The notes under the pieces are model-generated. The model was not told the origin of the DNA. It did no database searches and saw only the letters and a list, made by a program, of their open reading frames with translations. From CAZNPL01 sp964574815 (GTDB lineage Bacteria > Planctomycetota > Phycisphaerae > UBA1845), in the NCBI GenBank assembly GCA_964574815.1, contig CAZNPL010000002.1:1-64000 (forward strand): a stretch of 64,000 bases of DNA. Direction: 5' to 3'. This document shows positions 8,434 through 15,794 of the stretch, one piece after another. Numbering within the stretch: the first letter of the stretch is position 1; every line of letters begins with the position of its first letter. The position numbers and the translations under genes are program-made.

Positions 8434-9380
8434 TTCTCTTCACTCTCCTCTACGCCGGCGGTCGCGACGTCGGCCCATGTTTTCACGCCGTTGCCGCGGA
8501 TGTGCGGCGCCGACCAGCTTACCGGGTATTGCAGTGCTTCGTTCACCTCGCGTTCGATCCTGCTGCCGCGCAGGTTGGGTTCATCGCTCCATCGAACGGC
8601 ATGGTACGTGAACCACTTGGTGAAAAAGTGTGACATATGGGTCAGCGGTATGTACGCCAGCAGCACGAATGCCAGAACGATCTCGATGGCGGCCAGTCCC
8701 GTCGGCATCAGGGCGCCGGCGGCGAAATCAAAGGTCACCAAACTCGCAAAGAAGGACCGCAGTTCGACGAAGTATGGATCGACGGCAGCGCGCGTGATCA
8801 GCGCCACCACGAGCGTGAGGGCGAAAAACGCGAGGTTGAAGAAGTCGGCTTTCTTGGTGTACTCGCGATAGTCGGGGTCGAGCGTCCGTCTGGCCAACAG
8901 CGCTGCGGTTCCGACCAGGGCCAGCGTCAGGCCGGCGTATCCAACGACGTACGTGAGATGGAACAGCGTCTTTCCGAACAGTCCGCCGGAGGTCGACACG
9001 GTCGAGCCGGCTGCGGTGGCGATCCCGCCGATCAGCAGGAGGACGAACAGGCCGGCCAGGAGGTAGAGGCCAAAGTGGAAGGGGAAGGACCGGTACCAGT
9101 GTTTGCGGTTGTGCTCGCGGACGCCGGCGAGGAGGAGAATCTCGGGGACCATGACCTTCAGCTCACCGATCAGCGAGGAGCGCCGCGGTTTGGTCCACCA
9201 GTCGAGCTCCTCGAGGTAGGAGCCGCCGTAGCTTGCGCGTCCCTTCTCGTGCGCGACGGGGTAGAGTTCCCATCGCAGATGGAGCGGCATTCGCGAGATC
9301 TTGACGAAGCGATAGGCGACGGCGGCCAGGAAGACCGCGATGGAAACATAAGCAAGCAGGAGCAGCAGGGAGCCGGGCAT
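8430..9380 (-). CDS. DsrM/NarI-like membrane cytochrome b (TmcC-like)
   Basis: A 316-residue integral membrane protein with about six hydrophobic segments: one at the N-terminus, then a cytoplasmic loop, a cluster at about 105-170, another at about 185-210 and a last one at about 235-255. Histidines in or near helices (HFGLYLL, FHLTYVVGY, LTHMSHFF) are suitable heme b ligands as in NarI, DsrM and TmcC. It is the membrane partner of the downstream HdrD-like protein, with which it overlaps by four bases, and probably links the menaquinone pool to it. The MerR gene ends at the base next to its start, so the three genes form one transcript. No tetraheme TmcA-like gene is adjacent. Confidence 0.75.
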   Translation of the reverse strand: MPGSLLLLLAYVSIAVFLAAVAYRFVKISRMPLHLRWELYPVAHEKGRASYGGSYLEELDWWTKPRRSSLIGELKVMVPEILLLAGVREHNRKHWYRSFPFHFGLYLLAGLFVLLLIGGIATAAGSTVSTSGGLFGKTLFHLTYVVGYAGLTLALVGTAALLARRTLDPDYREYTKKADFFNLAFFALTLVVALITRAAVDPYFVELRSFFASLVTFDFAAGALMPTGLAAIEIVLAFVLLAYIPLTHMSHFFTKWFTYHAVRWSDEPNLRGSRIEREVNEALQYPVSWSAPHIRGNGVKTWADVATAGVEESEEK

Positions 9381-9902
9381 TCACTCATCCTCCTTTGTCG
9401 CGTTCTCTTTGCGGCGCATCAATTCCAGGATGGCCGCCTGCGCGTTTCGGCCGTCGTTCTGGTTGTGGAGCAGGCGTTTGATGTCGTGCGTGCACAGCGA
9501 GCCGAACCGATAAACGGCGCATTGGCGGCATTCGTTGCCTTGGGGGGCGCAGTCGAGGCCTTTGATCATCCAGCACGGCCGGGTGCTGTCCTCGTAGGCG
9601 GGGCAGGTCGTGCGTCTTTTCGTATTGCAAGGGCGGAGGTCCCAGCATGGCAGAAGGGCCTGCATCCTTCGGATGCCCTCGAAGTTCAGGCCGAGCGCCT
9701 GAATCATGTGCTGGAGATATCGGACGCGGCTGATGTCTTCGTGGGAGAAGAGGCGATGTCCCGAGGGGGTGCGGTGGGGGATTATGAGACCCTCGCCCTC
9801 GTATTTTCGGATGGCGGAGACGGAGAGGCCCACCGCTCTCGCCAGCACGCCGATGGCGATCAATGGGTCATTATTGCCGTTTTGCGAACTAGCCTGTGGC
9901 AT
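9381..9902 (-). CDS. MerR-family regulator with a cysteine-rich sensor domain
   Basis: A 173-residue regulator. Residues about 15-75 form the MerR winged helix (IGVLARAVGLSVSAIRKYEGEGLI, then P-GHRLFSHEDI). The rest carries eight cysteines (86, 92, 100, 110, 118, 125, 128, 137), far more than metal-type MerR proteins, including CRQC. This could bind an iron-sulfur cluster or metal and sense redox state; that is inference. It is the first gene of the operon with the two electron-transfer genes and has its own MerR-type promoter with a 19-base spacer. Likely target: this operon itself. Confidence 0.8.
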   Translation of the reverse strand: MPQASSQNGNNDPLIAIGVLARAVGLSVSAIRKYEGEGLIIPHRTPSGHRLFSHEDISRVRYLQHMIQALGLNFEGIRRMQALLPCWDLRPCNTKRRTTCPAYEDSTRPCWMIKGLDCAPQGNECRQCAVYRFGSLCTHDIKRLLHNQNDGRNAQAAILELMRRKENATKEDE

Positions 9903-10317
9903 TGGTTGGTGCGTCTCCGCGCCTTTTCGTGGCGCAACATCAGCCGCAGGAATCCTACACCAGATTGTATCGCAAAGCTACACTGGCCAGTCAAGGAATT
10001 CGACGCTGGGATCGGGCCAGAAGCCTCATGCAACGGGCGGCGCTCGGGCGCGACCAAGCGTCTTGACCTGCGACCACGGTCCGGGAGCGTGGTAGGTCAG
10101 GCGAGCGTTACCGGCCGTTGGCCTGCCGATGTGTGCCCATACGTCCCGGAGACGCGGCATGGGCGGTTCCGCCTGAGGCGAACCCGTGGCGCCGGTCATC
10201 GAAGACGCCGTCAGCGAGTGCGCTCGGGTCCATCCCGCACCTCCGCCGCCCGCGAGGCCTTAATCTGCAGGGCCAGGAGCGACCGCAATTCGGTACCACA
10301 GCGTTCGTCCGAATTTC
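9903..10317. other. Intergenic region upstream of the MerR operon
   Basis: About 415 bases without a credible gene. It contains the leader and promoter of the MerR operon (9964-9994); the rest, next to the end of the ferritin-like gene, shows nothing clear. Confidence 0.5.
9964..9994 (-). promoter_or_regulatory. MerR-type promoter with 19-bp spacer
   Basis: On the minus strand, TTGACT (-35, 9989-9994) and TACAAT (-10, 9964-9969) are separated by 19 bases. MerR regulators act on such overlong spacers by untwisting the DNA. An imperfect dyad (TGTA to TACA) spans the spacer and the -10. It lies 62 bases before the MerR start codon. Confidence 0.6.
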
Positions 10318-10755
10318 TCAGGCGTACGGGTACATGCCTTTCTTGATGGCCTCGAGGTTGTCGAGAAGCTTGTTGTGTTTCTCCTCGTCAGTAAGCATGT
10401 ACTCCAGCAGGTACTGCTGTACGATCATCTTGGTGCTCTTCAGGTTACCCAGGGCGGCCTGGGCGTAGTCGATGGTCTTGCGTTCGAGAGCGATATGGTC
10501 CTCGATCAGGCCCCAGATGTCGCCGAGCTCTTCCGGCTGGAGCTTGATGGTCTCTTTTTCGAGGCTGTCGATGATCAGTTGCTGGATGCGGTAATGGGTG
10601 CCCGAGTCCTGCATGATGATCGACATGACGGCTCGGACGAGGGGGTTGTCGCTCTGCTTCATGATGCGGGCGGCCATCTCGACCGAGTCGTTTTCGACCT
10701 TTTGCCACTCCTTCATGTTGGCGACTAATTTCTCCTGCAGCTCCTTGGTACTCAT
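10318..10755 (-). CDS. Ferritin-like helical protein
   Basis: A 145-residue, almost entirely helical, soluble protein. Helices carry residues suited to a di-iron site: an SGTHYRI helix, an EDHIALERKTIDYAQ helix and a C-terminal TDEEKHNKLL helix, the last matching the E-x-x-H of ferritin-like proteins. It could bind iron and act in peroxide protection or iron storage, as rubrerythrin-like proteins do in anaerobes, but it lacks a rubredoxin domain. It is transcribed in the same direction as the MerR operon but separated by 415 bases, so probably independently. Confidence 0.6.
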   Translation of the reverse strand: MSTKELQEKLVANMKEWQKVENDSVEMAARIMKQSDNPLVRAVMSIIMQDSGTHYRIQQLIIDSLEKETIKLQPEELGDIWGLIEDHIALERKTIDYAQAALGNLKSTKMIVQQYLLEYMLTDEEKHNKLLDNLEAIKKGMYPYA

Positions 10756-10928
10756 TGGGTCGGCTCCTGTTTATGAATAGCGATCAATACGTCGTGTCCG
10801 CGGCCCGGATGTTATTCGGCCAAGGTGTCTCGTGGCAAGTTTGGTTCCGGAACGCGTTGGTTTACTGACGCGGGTTCATCGCGCCGCGATTGACGTCGGG
10901 GTCGTGCTTGCTAGGCTGGTGACACCGG

Positions 10929-11654
10929 TTGAGGGGGGTTCCTTCGAACGCGGAGGGCATCTTCATCGCACGCTCGACGCTCAAAGCATCTCTTCGGGAA
11001 CTGCTCGTTGACCGGCAATTTGACCGGATTTCGGGTCTGGCCGAGCGGAGGAAGCGCGCCCTGGGCAGCCTCGTTTCGTTGACGTTTGATGCGGATTCGG
11101 AGATCGGATGGCGGGCGGTGGAGGCCATGGGGCATGCAGCGGATCGGATTGCGTCGCGGGATCCGGATTTCGTTCGGGAACACCTTCGGCGGCTGTACTG
11201 GCTGATCAGCGAGGAGTCCGGAGGGCAGTGCTGGCGAGCGCCGGAAGCGATGGCGGAGATCATTCGGCGCCGGCCGAGAGCGTTCGCCGACCAGCTTCCC
11301 ATTGTCGTATCTTTGATTGTGACTCTGGCGGAGGAGGATCTGCCTCGATTCAAACCGGGTGTTCTTTGGGCAGTCGGACGGCTTGGTGGACTTGCGGAGG
11401 ATCACATAGCCGACATCCTTTCGGCTATCGTTGCGAGCCTTGGCGATCCGAATGCGCAGGTGCGCGGCATGGCGGTGTGGTGTCTGGGGCGGATTGGGCA
11501 GGTCGGGCTCGTGGCCGACCGCCCGGCGCTTCTGAGCGACGGTGGGGCGGTTGATTTCTACGAGGATGGCGTGTTGCGGCGTACCAGTGTGGCCGAAATG
11601 GCGCGTCGGGCGCTCGATGAACAGGCTTACGATGGACGCGGCGACAGTTGCTGA
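10929..11654 (+). CDS. HEAT-repeat protein
   Basis: About 241 residues of paired helices with HEAT-repeat texture (GWRAVEAMGHAA, GVLWAVGRLGG, VRGMAVWCLGRIG). Such repeats make protein-binding scaffolds. From memory, proteins of this kind (DVU0298-type) occur in sulfate-reducing bacteria; I hold that link loosely. The start is uncertain: TTG 10929 gives the longest frame but has a poor ribosome binding site, and the conserved part begins near STLKASLRELL. It stands alone and converges with the next genes. Confidence 0.55.
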   Translation: MRGVPSNAEGIFIARSTLKASLRELLVDRQFDRISGLAERRKRALGSLVSLTFDADSEIGWRAVEAMGHAADRIASRDPDFVREHLRRLYWLISEESGGQCWRAPEAMAEIIRRRPRAFADQLPIVVSLIVTLAEEDLPRFKPGVLWAVGRLGGLAEDHIADILSAIVASLGDPNAQVRGMAVWCLGRIGQVGLVADRPALLSDGGAVDFYEDGVLRRTSVAEMARRALDEQAYDGRGDSC

Positions 11655-11714
11655 GGGGGGGGCACTCAAAGGACTGCGGCTGGGCGGGAGCTACGTCCTT
11701 CCTTACTGGTTGCG

Positions 11715-11945
11715 TTAATTCGTCGGCGGTTCCGGGCTCGCGTCGGTGTAGAAGAGTGGCGTGGCGTCGATGTCGTGACGCATGTTGTTGCGGAAGACGT
11801 CGCCGGCCGGGCCGGGTGGTGTGTAGCCCTGCATGAGCGCGAAGACGGCGCCTGCGAGGACGAGGGAACCGAACAGGAGCTTGATCCACGGTGCGATGCC
11901 GTTGCGAGGCTCGCGTTCGTTCGGAGGGATGCTGGTCGCTGCCAT
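11715..11945 (-). CDS. Small single-span membrane protein
   Basis: A 76-residue protein: a short charged N-terminus, one hydrophobic segment at about 20-40 (WIKLLFGSLVLAGAVFALMQG), then a polar Pro/Asp-rich tail. It begins three bases after the stop of the UPF0324 transporter on the same strand, so it is co-transcribed and may be an accessory subunit. No family recognised. Confidence 0.5.
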   Translation of the reverse strand: MAATSIPPNEREPRNGIAPWIKLLFGSLVLAGAVFALMQGYTPPGPAGDVFRNNMRHDIDATPLFYTDASPEPPTN

Positions 11946-11948
11946 GGT

Positions 11949-13556
11949 TTACTCCAGTGAAATCGCTTCCAATAGCCAGCCCCCGAAGGCGAGGTATGCG
12001 GCCAGCACGGTCAGGATCAGGTTGAAGCTCTGCCCGACGATGTATAGCACGATGGGTTTGCCGCCAGCCATCTGGGTGGCAAGGGCGCGGAAGTTGCTTT
12101 CAAGGCCGATGGCTACGAAAGCCAGGCAGAACAACCAGCCGCGGCATGTCTTGGTGATGGCGCCGATGACGCTTTTTTCAACGGTCTGCAGGCCTTCTGC
12201 GCCGCCGCCGAACGCCGGAATCAGGATAAATGAGAACACCAGGGACGCGGCAACGAAGCCAACGATGAACTTGGGGAAGCGGTACCAGATTTCAATGGCG
12301 CGCGGGCGAGGAGCCGTGGGGTCTCGCTCGACCCTGGTGACCCAGGCGACGGCTACGCAAAAGGCGACTACTCCGATCAGGATGTTTTGAATCATCTTGA
12401 CGACGGCGGCCACGAGTTCGGCATTGTCGCCCAGCAGGGCTCCGGCGGCGACGACGGCCCCGGTCGAGTCGATGGTGCCGCCCATCCAAGCTCCTCCGAC
12501 CTGCTCGTTCATTCCGACGGCTTTGATGACGGGAGGCATGACGACCATCATGAGCACCGTGAAGATCAGGGTCATGCCGACGGCGAGCGTCAGTTCTTCT
12601 TTTTTGGCTTTGACCGCCGCGGCGGTGGCGATGGCCGCGGAGACGCCGCAGACGCTCGTTGCGGCGGCGACGATGATCACGAGCGTTTTACTGGTCATCT
12701 TCAGGATCCTGGCGCCGAAGTAGTACATGAACACCACGACGCAGGGGGTGACGATCCAGGCTACGAGCAGGCCACGGCTGCCGAGGACGATGATCTTGCT
12801 GAACAGAATCTCCGCGCCGAGCAGAACGAGTCCGGTCTTGATAAAGAGCTCGGTCTTGGAGCCGGCCAGCAGCCAGCCGGGCGTTCCGACCGTGTTGCTG
12901 ATCAGCAATCCCAGGGCCAGCGCCCAGAGGGCATAAGGCAGGCCGTATGCTTTGACGACTGACTGGCTTGCGATGAAGTAAGCCAGGGTTGCCAGCAGAA
13001 AGACGGGCAGGTAGCCGGCCGCGAACCTGGCAGCTTTTTCGCCCATGCAGCGAACGGCGATTGCAAAGGCGGCGCCTAGCGCAAGGAGCAGGACGACGAG
13101 GGCGGCGAAGTTGGGGCGGGGCGACTGGGTGTTGGTGTAGAGCTTCTGGATTGCCTGGCGGTTTGCCTGTGTGGTCGCGAGATTCAGAAGGGAATCCCGT
13201 TCGGACTCGGTCATCGGGTACCGGGACTTCCAGCCGATCTTCTCGGCGACTTTCCTTTTTCCCTGATCGTAATCGACCTTCCGAGTGTATTGGAAACGCT
13301 CTGCCGTCTGCGCGGGGAGGGCTGCTGCGAGGGCGTCGGTGGACCTGACGTTTTTGGGCCAGTCGGTGACCTTGACGGTGACATCGCCGTAGAAGGCGTC
13401 CAATGGACTGGTTGTCCATCGCTGAATTTTCGGTGCTTTCAGACCGGCCTCGAGTCCTGCGATCGCCACGGCGAACATCAGGATCCCGAAGCCGACCCAG
13501 ACGGCCCACCAGTCTTCGGTCTTCCAGAGCGAAGCGAGTTTCTCACCGGCGCTCAT
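11949..13556 (-). CDS. Long UPF0324 (YeiH-type) putative sulfate exporter
   Basis: A 535-residue membrane protein of the UPF0324/YeiH family, annotated as putative sulfate exporters on weak experimental grounds. After one N-terminal helix (about 18-38) there is a soluble insert of about 100 residues (TSPLDAFYGDVTVKV and on), then about ten further helices. Family-like stretches include GLLISNTVG, KTGLVLLGAEILF, AATSVCGVSAAIA and GTIDSTGAVVAAGA. Common members are about 340 residues, so this is an extended form. A GAGGAG ribosome binding site precedes the ATG. In a sulfate reducer it could move sulfate, sulfite or a related anion; direction and substrate are not visible. Confidence 0.75.
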   Translation of the reverse strand: MSAGEKLASLWKTEDWWAVWVGFGILMFAVAIAGLEAGLKAPKIQRWTTSPLDAFYGDVTVKVTDWPKNVRSTDALAAALPAQTAERFQYTRKVDYDQGKRKVAEKIGWKSRYPMTESERDSLLNLATTQANRQAIQKLYTNTQSPRPNFAALVVLLLALGAAFAIAVRCMGEKAARFAAGYLPVFLLATLAYFIASQSVVKAYGLPYALWALALGLLISNTVGTPGWLLAGSKTELFIKTGLVLLGAEILFSKIIVLGSRGLLVAWIVTPCVVVFMYYFGARILKMTSKTLVIIVAAATSVCGVSAAIATAAAVKAKKEELTLAVGMTLIFTVLMMVVMPPVIKAVGMNEQVGGAWMGGTIDSTGAVVAAGALLGDNAELVAAVVKMIQNILIGVVAFCVAVAWVTRVERDPTAPRPRAIEIWYRFPKFIVGFVAASLVFSFILIPAFGGGAEGLQTVEKSVIGAITKTCRGWLFCLAFVAIGLESNFRALATQMAGGKPIVLYIVGQSFNLILTVLAAYLAFGGWLLEAISLE

Positions 13557-13893
13557 CGGGCGAACTCCTCACTCGAAGGTGTGGCATTCCATGTTGATGG
13601 CTCTTAACGTGATGACGCTTTCGCGTCGGGGAATAATCTTACGCGCATTGTTATCGGCGTCTACGAGCCGGAACAGCAGGACCCGGGGCAGGGATGTGGG
13701 CCCAGTGAGCGCATAGGGGGGCGCGCCCGGTTGGTCGGTCGAGCACCGGGCGGGGGCAGCGGCAAGGCGGCTTCGGGGGGCACAGATGTTCAGGTGCTTG
13801 ATACTTCTCAGTCGAAGTCGTTGGTCCACGATCGGCTTGCAGAACTTACTTGGTGGGCATCGGCCCCCTGTAGGGTCGCGGCATGCAGTGGGT
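13557..13893. other. Intergenic region between two minus-strand genes
   Basis: Holds the ribosome binding site and leader of the UPF0324 gene. An 86-codon minus-strand frame (13569-13829) ends next to that start but has composition typical of chance frames. No terminator or clear promoter found. Confidence 0.35.
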
Positions 13894-15417
13894 TCAGCAT
13901 TGCCTGGACGCGGCGTGGCGTATTGCGTCGGCCAGGCCCGTCGTCGTGTGCGCGGAGGCTTCGGCGGCCGGGTCGTAGCCCAGTTCGTGCAAGGCTGCCG
14001 ACGCGGCCGGGTTCATGCTGACCAATCGTGCGCGTTGCAGATCCTCACCGTATAGTCGTGCGAGGGTTCGGGCCGCGTTCGCATCGGTCACGGCGATCCA
14101 ACTGATCTCGTCGGAGCGCAGGGCCGTGGTTACCTCGGGGTTTGGGTGGTCCACGGCGAGACTTCCGCAGACGACAACCTGATCGACGCGTGCTCCGGCT
14201 TTCGTGAGTTTGCCGGCAAGCGTGTTTTGATCAGCATTCGAGTGAGCCAGGAGAATCCGACGGTCGGTCAAGTCGCTCATCGACGTTTGCGCTGAGAAGT
14301 CTTTTGGCTCTTCGATCACGGCGTCGGGGCGCAGGTGGTGACGGGACATGTGCTCGGCGGTGCTCGGGTCGGCGGCCGCGAGTCGCAGCGGGCCGAGGCG
14401 GCGAACGTCTTGCCCGCGGTCGAAGAGGCGTCGGAGGAAGTAGTCGACGGCGCTGCCGCTTGTGAAGACGAGCCAGTCGTATTGTTCGAGCGCGTCGATC
14501 ACCGCATCGACGCGGGTCCAATCCGGCGGGTCCGTGATTCGAGCCAGCGGCTGGGTGAAGACATCAGCCCCGAGTGTCGTGAGGCGGGAGCCGATGTGCT
14601 CGCTTCCGTTATCTGACTCGGGCACGAGGATGCGCTCGCCGAAGAGTGGCCGGGCGGTGAACCATGAAAGCTGAGGCGCGCAGTTGACGACGTCGCCGAC
14701 GATGACTACGGCGGGCGGGCAGAGGTCGCGCTGCTGGACGACGTCCGCAACCGTTTCGAGGGTGCAGCGGATCGTCTCCTGTCGGCCCCAGGTGCACCAC
14801 CGTACGATGGCTATCGGTGTTTTGGGGGGCTTGCCGTGGTCCATCAACTCGCGGCTCCATCGCTTGGCTCTTGTGACGCCCATATAAAAGACGAGCGTTC
14901 CGGGGAATCGAGCGAGGGTGCCGTAGTCGAGGCTTGATGTGGGCTTGTGGTGGCGTTCTCGTCCGGCGATCAGTGCGACTGCGGAGGCGGAGTCATGGTG
15001 CGTAATCGGAATCTCGCAGAAGGCGGCGGCGGCGAGGGCGGCGGTGATCCCGGGAACAATCTCGAAAGGGATTCCGGCCTCGCGCAGGGCACCGGCCTCG
15101 TCTGCACATCTGCCGAAGATCGACGGATCTCCGCCTTTGAGCCGGACGACGGTCTTGCCTTTTCGTGCCTCTTCCACGGTCCGGGCGATGATCTGGTCCG
15201 GAGAGAGAGTTCTGCCTTTGCTGTGATGTCCGAGGCACACCAACTCCGCATGGGCGGGGGCGTGTGAAAGCGCAGCCGGATTGGCAAGATAATCGTAGAG
15301 GACCAAGTCGGCTCGGTGGAGACACTCGACGGCGCGCAGGGTGATCAGTCCAGGATCGCCGGGGCCGGCGCCGACGAGGTAGACGGTTCCGGGGGCAGTA
15401 CGACCAGCGTTGGTCAT
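13894..15417 (-). CDS. cobA-hemD: Fused uroporphyrinogen-III methyltransferase / synthase
   Basis: A 507-residue two-domain enzyme. Residues about 10-255 are SUMT (CobA/SirA type): VYLVGAGPGDPGL, VRLKGGDPSIFGR and PGITAALAAAA are the SAM-binding signatures. Residues about 265-505 are a HemD-like uroporphyrinogen-III synthase (DWLVFTSGSAVDYFL). Together they make uroporphyrinogen III from hydroxymethylbilane and methylate it to precorrin-2, the entry to siroheme, which DsrAB needs. The fusion is common in bacteria. It is divergent from the heme-sensor kinase and separated from the main dsr island by the regulators; dsrN at 40770 acts later in the same cofactor route. Confidence 0.9.
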   Translation of the reverse strand: MTNAGRTAPGTVYLVGAGPGDPGLITLRAVECLHRADLVLYDYLANPAALSHAPAHAELVCLGHHSKGRTLSPDQIIARTVEEARKGKTVVRLKGGDPSIFGRCADEAGALREAGIPFEIVPGITAALAAAAFCEIPITHHDSASAVALIAGRERHHKPTSSLDYGTLARFPGTLVFYMGVTRAKRWSRELMDHGKPPKTPIAIVRWCTWGRQETIRCTLETVADVVQQRDLCPPAVVIVGDVVNCAPQLSWFTARPLFGERILVPESDNGSEHIGSRLTTLGADVFTQPLARITDPPDWTRVDAVIDALEQYDWLVFTSGSAVDYFLRRLFDRGQDVRRLGPLRLAAADPSTAEHMSRHHLRPDAVIEEPKDFSAQTSMSDLTDRRILLAHSNADQNTLAGKLTKAGARVDQVVVCGSLAVDHPNPEVTTALRSDEISWIAVTDANAARTLARLYGEDLQRARLVSMNPAASAALHELGYDPAAEASAHTTTGLADAIRHAASRQC

Positions 15418-15794
15418 TTCCTTGCACGCTCCGTCCGTGAGGTTATCTCCGCAGATTCACCGAGGTTCAGCCGCCCCAATCACGAGGCGTACCGGTTTCG
15501 GTCGGGGTCCTTCCTATGCTTGAGGGACCTTGCATATTCTATGCCAGTTCGGCCGTCTGGGCGAAAGAACGTTATGGTGCCGGGGGTCCGGATTTATCGT
15601 GCACGACGTTACGTGCTCGGCCACGCTCGGCGATCTCGGGCGTGGCACGCGGCGTGCTTATCGAGCGCAGGCTGTCCTTGACCGCCTTGGAGTGGTCGGA
15701 TAGTGGCTAGGACGGCAGCAGTTCCGGCGGGCGAACGCCGCCGCGAGGACTTGCGCGTACTCCTCCCGATCTTCCGCGCGTTGCGGACCGAGAG
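15418..15794. other. Divergent intergenic region
   Basis: 377 bases between the leftward SUMT/HemD gene and the rightward sensor kinase, which must contain both promoters. Small frames here are not convincing, and no strong -35/-10 pair or operator stands out. Confidence 0.4.

Noticed and set aside
8637..10346. Plus-strand frame of 569 codons across the MerR operon
   Set aside because: Runs antisense to three genes with clear families; its translation has no domain.
13569..13829. 86-codon minus-strand frame before the UPF0324 gene
   Set aside because: No ribosome binding site and chance-like composition.
15418..15794. tRNA or small RNA in the divergent gap
   Set aside because: No cloverleaf, TpsiC-like GTTCGAATC or other RNA signature found.
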